A stretch of DNA of 64,000 nucleotides, taken from Oceanicaulis sp. MMSF_3324. GTDB lineage: Bacteria > Pseudomonadota > Alphaproteobacteria > Caulobacterales > Maricaulaceae. Positions 8,715 to 17,511 of the stretch are shown here, piece by piece. How positions within the stretch are numbered: the stretch's first letter is position 1; each line of letters opens with the position of its first letter. The notes beneath the pieces are model-generated. The model ran no database searches. It had not been told where the DNA came from and saw only the letters and a list, made by a program, of their open reading frames with translations. The position numbers and the translations under genes were made by a program. Location: positions 248,001 through 312,000 of the forward strand of contig NZ_JASHIU010000001.1 in the NCBI RefSeq assembly GCF_030733545.1, in the 5' to 3' direction.

Positions 8715-10808
8715 ATGGCGCCGATCCGACACGCAATTTCCAGAGTGATGCGATCTCTGGTCATGAAATTCACTCTGCTTTGCGGGGTGATCCTCGTCGT
8801 GGCAACGACCGCGCTCATGGCTGTCGAATACCAGCTCAAGGCGCAGGACAACCGGGCAGCCGGTCTGGTCCACGCCGAACTGATTACTGAGCTTTTCACC
8901 ACCACAGCGGCCAACGCCATCGCGGTGAGCGATATTGACGGGTTGAGCAACCGCCTGCTTGCCGATTTTGGCGAGCGCGAAGATGTCAGCTCGGTTTATG
9001 TCGCCAACGTCAATCGCCGGGTCATCGCCTCCTATGGCGACGTGCCCTATGAAATCGGTGATCGCGCCGCCGACCATTTGGTGCAATCCGCCGTCGGCGC
9101 CGTGGACACCCGGGTCGAAATGATTGGCGACGAGATCCGGGTCGCTGAACCGGTTTTCTACAACGGCCGACTGATCGGCGCTGTGGTCTCCACGGTGCCC
9201 ATGTCCGCCGTGGTGACGCCCGCCATCGACATCATCGCCCGCCAGGTTCTGATCGCCTCTGTGGCGCTGTTGATCTTCCTGCCGCTGGTGGCGCTGATCG
9301 TCCGCAAGGCGCTGGGTCCCGTCCGCCGTCTGACCGAAGCCGCCCGGCTCGCCTCCTCGCGCAAGCTCGACCTGCGCATCGAAGTGAACACGGGCGACGA
9401 GCTCGAAGTTCTGGCCAACGCCTTCAACCGCATGTTCGCGCGTCTCGACGCCTCGGTGAAACGGGTTCACCGGCTCGCCTATGTGGACATGATCACCGAA
9501 CTGCCCAACCGCGAACGCTTCCGCAAGGAAGTCGAGCGCGTCGCCCGCGAAGCCACCGAGGCGGGAGAAGAGGGCGCGATCCTGTTTCTCGATCTTGATC
9601 GCTTCAAGCGCGTCAACGATTCCCTTGGCATTGGCGAAGGCGACCGCCTTCTGGAAGCCGTGGGTCGCCGCCTGCGTGAAGCCGTGCGTGGCTGGGATCT
9701 GTCCCAGGGCGAGCTGACCAAGGAACCGTCCATGGTCGCGCGTCTGGGCGGAGATGAATTCACCGTGCTGCTGCCGCGCCTGCGCGACAGCGCCGACGCT
9801 GCGCGCCTGGCCCGCCGGATCGTGGATTCCGTGCGTCGTCCGTTCGAGATTTCCGGCCATCAGGTCTTCCTGGGCATTTCCGCCGGCATCGCCTGCTTCC
9901 CGCGGGACGGCTCTGATCCTGAAACCCTGCTGCGCCACGCCGACCTGGCCATGGCCTCGGTCAAGCGCGCGGGCGGCAATGCCTGCGAATTCTTCGAAAG
10001 CTCGATGAACCAGAGCGCGTTTGAACGCCTGGTGCTGGAAAACGAACTGCGCGAAGCCGTGCGGGATGACCAGCTCGTGGTGTTTTACCAGCCCAAGGTC
10101 TCCATGGTGGATGGCTCCATCGCGGGCTCTGAAGCCCTTGTGCGCTGGCGTCACCCTACGGCAGGCCTTCTGTCGCCGGGCGCCTTCATCCAGGCGGCTG
10201 AGGAATGCGGCCTGATTGGCGAGATCGGCGACTGGGTGCTGCGCCGGGCCTGCCACGAAGCGCAGATCCTGCGCGAACGCGGCATGTCCATTCCGGTCGC
10301 GGTCAACGTCTCCGCCATGCAGTTTGAAAGCGAAGGCTTCTCCCAGACCGTTCTTGAAGCGCTCCAGGATTCCGGCCTGCCGCCTGAGCTGCTGGAGCTG
10401 GAACTGACTGAATCCACCGCCATGCGCGAGCCCGAACGCGTCATTGAACAGATCGAACCGCTGCGTCGTCTGGGCGTCACCTTCGCCATTGACGATTTCG
10501 GCACCGGCCATTCCTCGCTGTCCTATCTGACCCGCATGCCGTTTGACGTGTTCAAGATCGACCAGAGCTTTGTCCGCGACATGAGCCAGGACGAGCACGC
10601 CCGCATTGTGGTCGAGACCATTTTGGCCATGGCGAAATCACTGAAGCTGAAAACGGTCGCCGAAGGCGTTGAGACCAACGACCAATACCGCGCCCTGCGC
10701 GCGCTGGGCGCGACGCTGGCTCAGGGCTATCTGTTCGGTCGCCCCATGCCCTTTGCAGAGCTCGAAGCCTTTGCGGCGCCGGGCGGTCAGAAAAGCGTGG
10801 CCGGTTAG
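8715..10808 (+). CDS. Membrane-bound HAMP-GGDEF-EAL cyclic-di-GMP signalling protein
   Basis: Bifunctional-type c-di-GMP protein of 697 residues. A first TM segment (residues about 16-38) is followed by a periplasmic region of about 130 residues, a second TM (about 175-200), HAMP (about 203-255), GGDEF and EAL domains. The cyclase motif GGDEF is intact near residue 345; the EAL signature (EALVRW, about residue 473) and downstream DDFGTGHSSLSYL are also present, so both activities are possible. A GTG at 8667 would extend the protein by 16 residues; ATG 8715 is preferred because it directly precedes a basic N-terminus. A CtrA-like site lies upstream. Confidence 0.92.
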   Translation: MAPIRHAISRVMRSLVMKFTLLCGVILVVATTALMAVEYQLKAQDNRAAGLVHAELITELFTTTAANAIAVSDIDGLSNRLLADFGEREDVSSVYVANVNRRVIASYGDVPYEIGDRAADHLVQSAVGAVDTRVEMIGDEIRVAEPVFYNGRLIGAVVSTVPMSAVVTPAIDIIARQVLIASVALLIFLPLVALIVRKALGPVRRLTEAARLASSRKLDLRIEVNTGDELEVLANAFNRMFARLDASVKRVHRLAYVDMITELPNRERFRKEVERVAREATEAGEEGAILFLDLDRFKRVNDSLGIGEGDRLLEAVGRRLREAVRGWDLSQGELTKEPSMVARLGGDEFTVLLPRLRDSADAARLARRIVDSVRRPFEISGHQVFLGISAGIACFPRDGSDPETLLRHADLAMASVKRAGGNACEFFESSMNQSAFERLVLENELREAVRDDQLVVFYQPKVSMVDGSIAGSEALVRWRHPTAGLLSPGAFIQAAEECGLIGEIGDWVLRRACHEAQILRERGMSIPVAVNVSAMQFESEGFSQTVLEALQDSGLPPELLELELTESTAMREPERVIEQIEPLRRLGVTFAIDDFGTGHSSLSYLTRMPFDVFKIDQSFVRDMSQDEHARIVVETILAMAKSLKLKTVAEGVETNDQYRALRALGATLAQGYLFGRPMPFAELEAFAAPGGQKSVAG

Positions 10809-10916
10809 ACCTGATCACAACACCGTGATGCATAATTATCACGCGCAAGGTCTTTCAACTTTTTAATTCGCTTTTCTTGGATTTTGTGGCATTCTTACAC
10901 CTGCAGCTGAGGGCTG

Positions 10917-11051
10917 CTCCTGAAAGCGCGCCGTCCCCCCGACGCTTCAGGATGTCATGGCGTTCCCCCCAGCGTCATGACGGCGCTCCGTCCCTGATGA
11001 GCGCGAGGCAAAACGCCCGGCGGCTTCACCCCAGGCCGCCGGGCGTTCTTT
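10917..11051 (+). ncRNA. Candidate small RNA with three C-rich hairpin loops and terminator
   Basis: The 300 bp between the GGDEF-EAL gene and the next gene contain no credible ORF but four consecutive hairpins. Hairpin 1 pairs 10919-10928 with 10943-10951 around a loop holding CCGTCCCCCC. Hairpin 2 pairs 10955-10964 with 10971-10980 and has the loop CCCCCC. Hairpin 3 pairs 10983-10988 with 10999-11004 with CGTCCC in its loop. Hairpin 4 is a 13-bp terminator. C-rich (anti-Shine-Dalgarno) loops are characteristic of several alphaproteobacterial regulatory sRNAs. The family was not identified and no clear promoter was recognised; the 5' end is a guess. Confidence 0.5.
11012..11051 (+). terminator. 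Strong intrinsic terminator ending the candidate sRNA
   Basis: AACGCCCGGCGGC at 11012-11024 pairs perfectly with 11035-11047 (13 bp), with a 10-base loop and a short T-rich tail CTTTAT. On the opposite strand the same stem is followed by TTTT, so it could act in both directions. Confidence 0.8.
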
Positions 11052-11110
11052 ATCCCGCAGAGCTACACCCATCCCTGTTGCTCGGGCACAAGCCGGGTTA
11101 CACAGGGCGC

Positions 11111-11737
11111 ATGACCGACTTTGATCCCTCCCCCTCTGACGCCAGCGGCGCCGAAGATGAGATCGCGCGCCTGCTGGAAGAAATCCCCTTGCTCTACAAG
11201 GCGCGCGCCTTTGCCGAATCCGTAGGCGATCCGGCTTTCTTCTCACGCCTGGGCGAGCCGCTGGACAGTCGGGAAATCGCGCTGGCCCGCGCCTATCTCG
11301 ATGGTCTGGGCATGCCCGAGGCGGAGCCGGCGGAAATGGGCGATTGGACCGACGCCGTCGCCGCCGCCGAAACCCTAGACCGTGATCCCTGGGCCTGGGA
11401 GGCCGAGGAGATGCAGCGCGCCGCGCTGGTCGAACGTGCGCTTGAGCGTCTGGACGAGCAGGCCCTGCAAGCCGCTCTGACGCTGGTCGCCTCCAAGATC
11501 GGGGAGCTCGCCAAACAGGCCGCCGAAGCCAGCGCCTCTGTTGACGACATGTTCGACGAAGCCGTCATCAATGCCGCGGCCGGCGGTCTGGTCCAGGCGG
11601 CCCATGGCGCCGTGCTGGTGCTTTTGGCCGAAGCGGAAGACGATGAACCGCCCCACCCCTTCCTGGCGCGGTGGCGGCTTTATGTGCGCGGCCGCTGGCC
11701 CGTCGGCGTCGCCGGCGCCACTTACAATATTCTCTGA
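11111..11737 (+). CDS. Uncharacterised acidic alanine-rich protein
   Basis: Function not recognised. The 208-residue protein is strongly acidic and alanine-rich, probably helical and soluble, with no signal peptide or clear TM segment. ATG 11111 starts the part with consistent codon bias and follows the strong terminator at 11012-11051; the frame is open further upstream but runs through that hairpin, so an earlier start is unlikely. It ends about 30 bp before the exonuclease III gene on the same strand. Confidence 0.7.
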   Translation: MTDFDPSPSDASGAEDEIARLLEEIPLLYKARAFAESVGDPAFFSRLGEPLDSREIALARAYLDGLGMPEAEPAEMGDWTDAVAAAETLDRDPWAWEAEEMQRAALVERALERLDEQALQAALTLVASKIGELAKQAAEASASVDDMFDEAVINAAAGGLVQAAHGAVLVLLAEAEDDEPPHPFLARWRLYVRGRWPVGVAGATYNIL

Positions 11738-11770
11738 TCTGACCGACCCGGCTTTCTTTCAGGATTTCCC

Positions 11771-12580
11771 ATGACCCCGTTCACGCTCGCCACCTGGAAC
11801 ATCAACTCGGTCCGCTTGCGCGCGCCTCATGTGGCGAGCTTTGTGAAAGAAGCTCAGCCGGACGTCATCGCCCTGCAGGAAATCAAGTGCCTGCCCGACC
11901 AGTTCCCCCGCAAGGAATTTGAGGAAATGGGCTTCCCCCATCTTCATATCGTGGGTCAGAAAGGGCTTCACGGCGTCGCCATTGCGTCCCGCACGCCCAT
12001 CGAGGCGCTTGATCAGGACAAGCTCTGCCCGCGGGGCGAAGCGCGCTTCCAGCGGGTCCGGGTCAACGGCGTGGAGCTTCAGAACTATTACATTCCTGCA
12101 GGCGGCGACGAACCCGATCCCGAAGTGAACCCCCGCTTCGCACACAAGCTTGAATTTCTCGAGCGCCTGAGAGGCTATGCAGCGGATCGCGCCAAGGAAG
12201 ATGCGCCGATCGTGCTGGTCGGCGACTTCAACATCGCCCCGCGTGAACACGATGTCTGGTCACACAAGCAGCTTCTCAAGGTCGTCTCCCACACCCCGGT
12301 CGAAGTGGAGGCGCTGAACGCCTGGCTCGACGCAGGCGCCTATATCGATGTCGCGCGCGAACTGATTGATGAGCCGGAGAAGCTCTTCACCTGGTGGAGC
12401 TATCGTTCCAAGGACTGGCGCGCCTCCAATCGGGGCCGCCGGCTTGATCATATCTGGGTGAGCCCGGCCCTTAAGGACGCCGCCCTCAAGGATGGGCGCG
12501 ACAGCTTCCGGATCTGGGATAACGCCCGGGACTGGGAGAAGCCGTCAGACCATGCGCCGGTCACGCTTCGACTGGGCTAA
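11771..12580 (+). CDS. xthA: Exodeoxyribonuclease III / AP endonuclease
   Basis: Class II AP endonuclease and 3'-5' exonuclease of base excision repair, EEP fold, 269 residues. Visible catalytic segments are TWNINSVRLR near residue 8, LQEIKC (metal-binding Glu, about 36), VGDFNIAP (about 150), the RRLDHIWVS region and C-terminal SDHAPV with the catalytic His. The start follows an AGGA-type site at 11761-11764. It lies 33 bp after the hypothetical gene and may be co-transcribed with it. Confidence 0.95.
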   Translation: MTPFTLATWNINSVRLRAPHVASFVKEAQPDVIALQEIKCLPDQFPRKEFEEMGFPHLHIVGQKGLHGVAIASRTPIEALDQDKLCPRGEARFQRVRVNGVELQNYYIPAGGDEPDPEVNPRFAHKLEFLERLRGYAADRAKEDAPIVLVGDFNIAPREHDVWSHKQLLKVVSHTPVEVEALNAWLDAGAYIDVARELIDEPEKLFTWWSYRSKDWRASNRGRRLDHIWVSPALKDAALKDGRDSFRIWDNARDWEKPSDHAPVTLRLG

Positions 12581-12701
12581 TTGATTGTTATAATTTTATA
12601 AAAACGGCTCAATCGGTTATATCATATGTCTAATATGCATATGAATTACCGTTACGGAGGGCGTGAATCTCTCAACAGTCTGTAGCACTGGGGAGAGATA
12701 T

Positions 12702-14054
12702 ATGAACACGCAAGACCGAACTGATCGCCTGGATTTCCTGGGTTTCAATCCGGAGCTCCGCACGGCGCTCACTCAATGCAGCGCGGATATCGAGAAAGCA
12801 CTGCCAGACGCGCTCGGCGCATTCTACGAAGTCGTCGGATCCAATCCGGCAACGCGCCGTTTCTTCGATGATGACGGGCACATGGCGTCAGCCCGGGAGC
12901 GGCAGCACGCACACTGGCTGTCCATTTTGTCCGGCCGGTATGACGGCGACTATTTCGCAAGCGTCCGCAAGATCGGACTCGCGCACAGCCGTCTCGGGCT
13001 TGAGCCCCGCTATTACATTGGCGGTTACGCCCATCTGGCCTCCGCCCTGATCCGAACCCTGGCCTGCCCGAACGATCGATGGGCCAGGTTCGGCGGTCGC
13101 GATAGCGCCATGCAGGCGCGCAAGCTCGATGCGCTGGTCAAGGCGATCTTCCTCGACATGGAGCTCGCCGTTTCGCTGTACCTGGAGGAAACCCAGGCCA
13201 ACGCTGCGCGTGACAGGGATCTGATCGCCAGCGAGTTCGAGACCCATGTCGGTGATGTGGTTCAATCCCTGCAGACGGTATCGGACACCATCGGAACGGC
13301 GTCCCACACCGTTTCAGACACCGTGGAGGCGACGCTGGAACGCGCCGTGAAGGCGGCGTCGGGCGCAGAAGCCTCCGCTGAGAGTGTCCGTTCGGTCGCC
13401 GCCGCGTCCGAGCAAATGCAAGCCGCGACCGGAGAGATCGCCCAGCGCGCCCACGCGCAGACCGATATTGCGCGCGATGCTGAAACCCTCGCTTCGGCCG
13501 CCGCAGAGGACATTGAACGATTAAGCCAGGCAGCCACGCAGATTGGCGGCGTGGTTACGCTGATCCAGCAAATCGCCGAGCAGACCAATCTGCTGGCGCT
13601 CAATGCGACAATCGAAAGCGCACGCGCCGGGGAAGCCGGCAAGGGCTTTGCCGTTGTCGCGCAGGAAGTCAAAACCCTCGCCAACCAGACCGCCAAGGCG
13701 ACCGATGAGATCGGCGGCGAGATCACCGCCATACAATCGGCCACCGAGGCCGTGGTTCAGGCGATGGGTCAGATCAAGGAGACGATCTCCAAAATCGCTG
13801 AGACTTCGATCGGGATCAGCGCCGCGGTTGAAGAACAAGCCAGCGCCACCGCTGAAATCACCCGTAGCTCCACCAGCGCCGCACAGGGCAATGAGGCCGT
13901 GGCGGTCGCCGCAACCGAGATGGAGCAGTCGACCCGCAACGCCTCCACTTCGGTCGAGGCCATGGCGGCTGCGTCATCAGAGGTTCAGACCTGTTCCGCC
14001 GCGCTGTCGTCGGCCGTCGAGCAGTTTCTCAACTCCATTCGGACCGCCAGCTAG
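12702..14054 (+). CDS. Globin-coupled methyl-accepting chemotaxis protein (aerotaxis-type)
   Basis: Soluble haem-based oxygen sensor fused to a chemoreceptor signalling domain, 450 residues, no TM segment. Residues 1-165 are a sensor globin/protoglobin domain; the expected proximal His is about residue 95 in [20 protein letters not shown]. The MCP domain covers about 200-445, with the hairpin tip in [19 protein letters not shown] near 293. ATG 12702 has GGGGAGAG at good spacing. An AT-rich leader with TATAAT-like sequence precedes it. It is followed after 9 bp by the BLUF gene, suggesting one transcript that combines oxygen and light input. Confidence 0.93.
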   Translation: MNTQDRTDRLDFLGFNPELRTALTQCSADIEKALPDALGAFYEVVGSNPATRRFFDDDGHMASARERQHAHWLSILSGRYDGDYFASVRKIGLAHSRLGLEPRYYIGGYAHLASALIRTLACPNDRWARFGGRDSAMQARKLDALVKAIFLDMELAVSLYLEETQANAARDRDLIASEFETHVGDVVQSLQTVSDTIGTASHTVSDTVEATLERAVKAASGAEASAESVRSVAAASEQMQAATGEIAQRAHAQTDIARDAETLASAAAEDIERLSQAATQIGGVVTLIQQIAEQTNLLALNATIESARAGEAGKGFAVVAQEVKTLANQTAKATDEIGGEITAIQSATEAVVQAMGQIKETISKIAETSIGISAAVEEQASATAEITRSSTSAAQGNEAVAVAATEMEQSTRNASTSVEAMAAASSEVQTCSAALSSAVEQFLNSIRTAS

Positions 14055-14063
14055 GAGGCCGCG

Positions 14064-14513
14064 ATGACGCTGACACAGATCATCTACACCTCATTTCCAA
14101 CCTTCCCCGTCCGGGCCGGGTGGCTGACCGGGCCCTTGGGAGAGATCGTCAGAGCGGGCCGTGACCATAACGCCCGGAACCAGATCAGCGGGATTCTGGG
14201 CGTGGAGGTGAACCGCTTCTTTCAGATTATTGAAGGCCCGGCCTCCAGGGTGGAAGAGACCTTCGAACGCATCCGCTATGACACACGGCATTTCGATGTC
14301 CGGCTGCGCAGTTCGCGGGACATCGCCGTCCGCACCTTTCAGGACTGGTCGGTGGGGTTCGCCGCCCGCGCCTTCCTGCCCGCCTCTGAACCAACCCAGA
14401 TCGATTTTGACGCCGCCTCGCCAGACGTCATCATCAAGAGAGGCCAGATCCTGCGTCGCTATGGCGTCATCGCCGAAGCGGGGCTGGATCGGTCTAGCGC
14501 TTCAGGATCTTGA
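14064..14513 (+). CDS. BLUF-domain blue-light photoreceptor
   Basis: Short flavin photoreceptor of 149 residues with the BLUF fold at about 4-95. The photocycle residues can be placed as Tyr8 (IIYTS), Asn39 (ARNQISGIL), Gln54 (FFQIIEGP) and Trp95 (DWSVGF). No output domain is attached, so it must act through a partner. It starts 9 bp after the globin-coupled chemoreceptor and its 3' end overlaps the convergent XRE regulator by 20 bp. BLUF-only proteins often contact regulators or GGDEF/EAL proteins; both kinds are nearby, but the partner here is inference. Confidence 0.92.
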   Translation: MTLTQIIYTSFPTFPVRAGWLTGPLGEIVRAGRDHNARNQISGILGVEVNRFFQIIEGPASRVEETFERIRYDTRHFDVRLRSSRDIAVRTFQDWSVGFAARAFLPASEPTQIDFDAASPDVIIKRGQILRRYGVIAEAGLDRSSASGS

Positions 14514-15108
14514 ACATGCGGTTGTCTCTCGCCGCCGCGTCATACTCTTCTTTCTTGATCGCGAGATGATGACTGTGCAGCGCCGTACCGCCGAGATCAT
14601 CCGGGATGACGGTGGACATGGCCTGATAATAGCGCAGACCTGACGGCATCTTTGTGCTCCAGATCGTTTCGATCAGCCTGACACGCCCCTCGAACGCGCC
14701 GATCTCCCGGAAACGCTGCATATGAGCATCGGCATCCTGGCCCAGCCGACCGTCCAGCCGGTCCCCGCTTTCTAGCATGGCATAGATGCCGCCCTGCGCC
14801 CGAAAGCCCTGGGAGCATTCTACAAGCTCGATCGCATCACCCCGCGCGCGGATGAGGCTCACGCTTGTCGGCGCCGTGCGCACAGCCAGCCGCCATTGAT
14901 CAAAACAGGACTGAAACCGGCTATCCTCCAACAGCTGCAGGATTTTACCGTGCAGCTGCAAGGATGGCAGCTTCGCGCCCGATTCAATCCGCGAATAATA
15001 AGCCTGGCTGATACCCAGACTGTCAGCGATCGCAGCTTGTTTCACGCCTGTTTGACGCCGGAACGCAATCAACAGCTGCGACAGCTGGGTGCCCTGACCC
15101 TGTAACAC
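14494..15108 (-). CDS. XRE-family transcriptional regulator with uncharacterised C-terminal domain
   Basis: 204-residue regulator. An N-terminal helix-turn-helix of the Cro/CI type is seen at about 8-62 (LIAFRRQTGVKQAAIADSLGISQAYYSRIESGAKLP), followed by about 130 residues of unrecognised, possibly PAS-like ligand or protein-binding domain. It is convergent with the BLUF gene and overlaps its last 20 bp. Its upstream region (15109-15297) is AT-rich, with repeats of ATGC/GCAT that could be autoregulatory, though this is weak. A role as output of the BLUF/globin sensors is a guess from position. Confidence 0.82.
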   Translation of the reverse strand: MLQGQGTQLSQLLIAFRRQTGVKQAAIADSLGISQAYYSRIESGAKLPSLQLHGKILQLLEDSRFQSCFDQWRLAVRTAPTSVSLIRARGDAIELVECSQGFRAQGGIYAMLESGDRLDGRLGQDADAHMQRFREIGAFEGRVRLIETIWSTKMPSGLRYYQAMSTVIPDDLGGTALHSHHLAIKKEEYDAAARDNRMFKILKR

Positions 15109-15297
15109 TCATCCCCCCATTTTTTCCTATGGGTGATGCATTCAATGACACTGCCACCTCAAGGCATTTTATATACACATAAATATTATGGGATTAAATG
15201 TATGCTTCAGCGTATGCATCTGAAATGCTTTTGCAAATTGTGGCCCATTTTAACCTAGAATTGTCGAGACAGGCCACTCTTTGCGCCCGAGAACGCG

Positions 15298-15984
15298 CTA
15301 CATCTGCAGCCGATAACCGCCGCTTTCCGTAATCAGAAGCCGCGCATGCTGGGGATCGGATTCGATCTTCTGACGCAAACGATAGACATGGGTTTCCAGC
15401 GTGTGGGTATTGGCCTCGCGGTGATAGCCCCAGACCTGATCCAACAATTCCTCACGCGCGACCGGCTGTCCGCCTGCGCGATACAGATATTTGAGGATAT
15501 TGGTTTCCTTCTCGGTCAGTCGGGTTTTGCGATCTTCTCCGTCGATCAGGATCTTCATGGACGGCTTGAAGCGGTAGGGCCCGACCTGAAGCACCGCATC
15601 TTCGCTCTGCTGATGGCGACGCAGCTGGGACTGCACCCGTTCGAGCAGAACCACGAAGCTGATCGGCTTGGCCAGAAAATCATCCGCGCCCGAGCGCAGG
15701 CCCAGAACGTGATCCGCATCACCGGACTGCGCCGTCAGCAGGATGATCGGCGTGTTCACGCCATCCTTGCGCAAATGCCGGCAGGCTTCCCGGCCATCCA
15801 TGTCAGGCAGGCCCACATCAAAGATGATGATGTCCACCGGTTCGGATTTGGCGAGATCCATGCCCGGCTTGGCGGAGTCCGCGGTCAGGACCTTGAAATC
15901 GTCTTCGAAACCGAACTGCTCAGCCAGGGCTTCGCGCAGATCATCATCGTCATCAACCAGAAGGATTGTTTTCTTGTTCGTCAT
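15298..15984 (-). CDS. OmpR-family two-component response regulator (orphan)
   Basis: Response regulator of 228 residues. The receiver domain has the acidic pocket DDDDD at 11-15, phosphoacceptor Asp56 in IIIFDVGLPDMDG and the conserved Lys in DDFLAKP near 106. A C-terminal winged-helix follows (about 130-228), ending HVYRLRQKIESD...ITESGGYRLQM. ATG 15984 is chosen because GGAGA lies 9 bases upstream. No histidine kinase gene is adjacent, so the cognate sensor is elsewhere. The regulon is not deducible. Confidence 0.93.
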   Translation of the reverse strand: MTNKKTILLVDDDDDLREALAEQFGFEDDFKVLTADSAKPGMDLAKSEPVDIIIFDVGLPDMDGREACRHLRKDGVNTPIILLTAQSGDADHVLGLRSGADDFLAKPISFVVLLERVQSQLRRHQQSEDAVLQVGPYRFKPSMKILIDGEDRKTRLTEKETNILKYLYRAGGQPVAREELLDQVWGYHREANTHTLETHVYRLRQKIESDPQHARLLITESGGYRLQM

Positions 15985-16146
15985 CGTCTTGTCTCCAGTC
16001 GGGCGGCCCGACAATCTGTGCCGACCGGTCGAAGTCTACCGGCAAGCCTTGCCTGTGCGCACCGGTTTGCGCAACGGCAAACACGCAATCTCTTTGCAAA
16101 ACCGATGTACTTCAAACGGCGTGAAACTTGCCTGACGGCTTTGTGA

Positions 16147-16249
16147 GCCCCACGAATTTTTTCGTGAGGCCGCTCGCCGTGGTGGGGGAGGCGAACGGAG
16201 TGCGTCAACGCCTGGTCAAACAGGTGAATACGCCTCCGTCGCCGACCCC
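16147..16249 (+). other. Two tandem hairpins in the 325-bp gap; possible structured leader RNA
   Basis: The divergent gap 15985-16309 holds no ORF. The first hairpin pairs 16147-16156 with 16061+100 to 16170 (arms GCC.CACGAA and TTCGTG.GGC, loop TTTT). The second is a long irregular stem: 16184-16187 with 16246-16249, 16190-16200 with 16234-16243 (one bulged A), 16202-16205 with 16230-16233, a 5x5 internal loop, and CCTG/CAGG closing the loop GTCAAA. It could be a leader of the L,D-transpeptidase gene on the plus strand or of the response regulator on the minus strand. No known riboswitch family is recognised. Confidence 0.35.
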
Positions 16250-16309
16250 GCGCGGTTCCGGAAAAATGTTACATATAAGGGGTTTCCCCTAGACACGCCG
16301 GACGACTGA

Positions 16310-16819
16310 ATGACGATTTACACCGCCAGCGCCAGCCGCAAGCAGTTTGAAGGTCCCGACTTCACCGCCCCGTGCGCGATCGGGCGGTCAGGCGTGATTC
16401 CTGCGGATGAGAAAACCGAAGGCGACGGCATGAGCCCGATCGGTCGCTGGGCTGTCAGGCGCGCCTACTGGCGTGCAGATCGGCTCGACAGGCCCGCGAC
16501 ACGCCTTGTCCTGGATCCTGTCAACGCCGATGACGGCTGGTGCGACGCCCCTGAAGACCCCGCCTATAACCTGCCTGTCAGACTGCCCTATCCGGCGTCT
16601 TGCGAAACCATGAGGCGCGAAGACGGATTATATGACCTTGTGGTCGTGCTGGGCCATAACGATGATCCGCCCCGGCCCGGCCTGGGTTCGGCGATCTTCC
16701 TGCACTGCGCCTCGCCCGAGTTCAAACCGACCGAAGGCTGCGTCGCGATTGCACGCGACCGCCTTGTCGACCTGGTCGGCCGACTCACACCTCAGGACTG
16801 GATCGAGATTACGCCCTAG
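16310..16819 (+). CDS. L,D-transpeptidase (YkuD domain) family protein
   Basis: Predicted peptidoglycan L,D-transpeptidase or related cysteine transferase of 169 residues. The YkuD catalytic signature is visible as a His in IFLHCASPEFKPTEGCVAI followed by TEGC with nucleophile Cys144, and the fold covers most of the chain. No signal peptide is evident from ATG 16310, which is unusual for a periplasmic enzyme and may indicate a different start or another export route. It is convergent with yggS; the two stops share CTAG. Confidence 0.82.
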   Translation: MTIYTASASRKQFEGPDFTAPCAIGRSGVIPADEKTEGDGMSPIGRWAVRRAYWRADRLDRPATRLVLDPVNADDGWCDAPEDPAYNLPVRLPYPASCETMRREDGLYDLVVVLGHNDDPPRPGLGSAIFLHCASPEFKPTEGCVAIARDRLVDLVGRLTPQDWIEITP

Positions 16820-17511
16820 CGCGGCGCGCGTTCGCCAAACAAGGCGGAACCCACCCGTACGGACGTGGCGCCCATGCGTACGCCCAGTTCGAAATCCGCA
16901 CTCATGCCCATGGACAGTCTGGCGACATCCGCTCGCACCGCCAGCTTGGCCAGCAAGGCGAAATGGGGCGCCGCGGGCTCTTCCACCGGCGGTATGCACA
17001 TCAGGCCTTCAATCGGCAAATCCAGGTCCCGGCGGCAATGGCGGACAAACTCCACGCACTCATTGACGGCCAGGCCGGCCTTTTGCGGTTCGTCCCCGGT
17101 ATTGACCTGGACATAGAGGCTGGGCCGGCGGCCGGTCTTTTCCATGGACTTGACCAGCGCGCCCGCCAGTTTTTCCCGGTCCAGCGTCTCAATTACGTCA
17201 AACAGGGCGCAGGCATCATCCGCCTTGTTCGATTGCAACGGACCGATCAGGCGCAATTGGAGGTCAGGATAGGTGTCACGACGTTCAGACCAGCGTTTCT
17301 GGGCTTCCTGCACCCGGTTCTCGCCGAAAATGCGCTGGCCAGCGGCCAGCATGGCGTCGACGCGCGCGTCAGGCTGCACCTTGGAGACCGCCACAAGGTC
17401 AATATCATCGGCTGACCGTCCGGCCTGCTTGGCCGCTTTGGCGATCCGGGTCAGAATCTCGTCGCGAGCGGCTGCGACGCCGTCCGGGGAAGAAGGATAA
17501 AGGTCTGTCAT
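16816..17511 (-). CDS. yggS: YggS-family pyridoxal-phosphate homeostasis protein
   Basis: PLP-binding alanine-racemase-fold protein (YggS/PipY/PROSC) that buffers PLP and affects amino-acid balance. In 231 residues it carries the PLP lysine in LVAVSKVQP near residue 38, FGENRVQEAQKRW, LRLIGPLQSNK, and the phosphate-binding end LSMGMSADFELGVRMGATSVRVGSALFG. The ATG at 17511 lies one base from the start codon of the divergent ThiE-like gene and has no obvious Shine-Dalgarno, so leaderless translation is possible. Confidence 0.93.
   Translation of the reverse strand: MTDLYPSSPDGVAAARDEILTRIAKAAKQAGRSADDIDLVAVSKVQPDARVDAMLAAGQRIFGENRVQEAQKRWSERRDTYPDLQLRLIGPLQSNKADDACALFDVIETLDREKLAGALVKSMEKTGRRPSLYVQVNTGDEPQKAGLAVNECVEFVRHCRRDLDLPIEGLMCIPPVEEPAAPHFALLAKLAVRADVARLSMGMSADFELGVRMGATSVRVGSALFGERAPR

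Noticed and set aside
8643-10598. 651-codon frame opposite the GGDEF-EAL gene
   Set aside because: Composition (His/Arg/Gly-rich) is typical of an antisense shadow; the sense protein has intact GGDEF and EAL motifs.
10860-10910. Sigma-54 or EcfG-type promoter for the candidate sRNA
   Set aside because: TGGCA is present but without TTGC at the right spacing, and no GGAAC/CGTT pair is seen.
16147-16170. Hairpin with TTTT loop read as a terminator
   Set aside because: The T-run is inside the loop, not after the stem, and no gene ends there.
16184-16249. Identification of the long stem as a known riboswitch, SRP RNA or 6S RNA
   Set aside because: None of the conserved loop sequences of those families that I know is present; left as unidentified structure.
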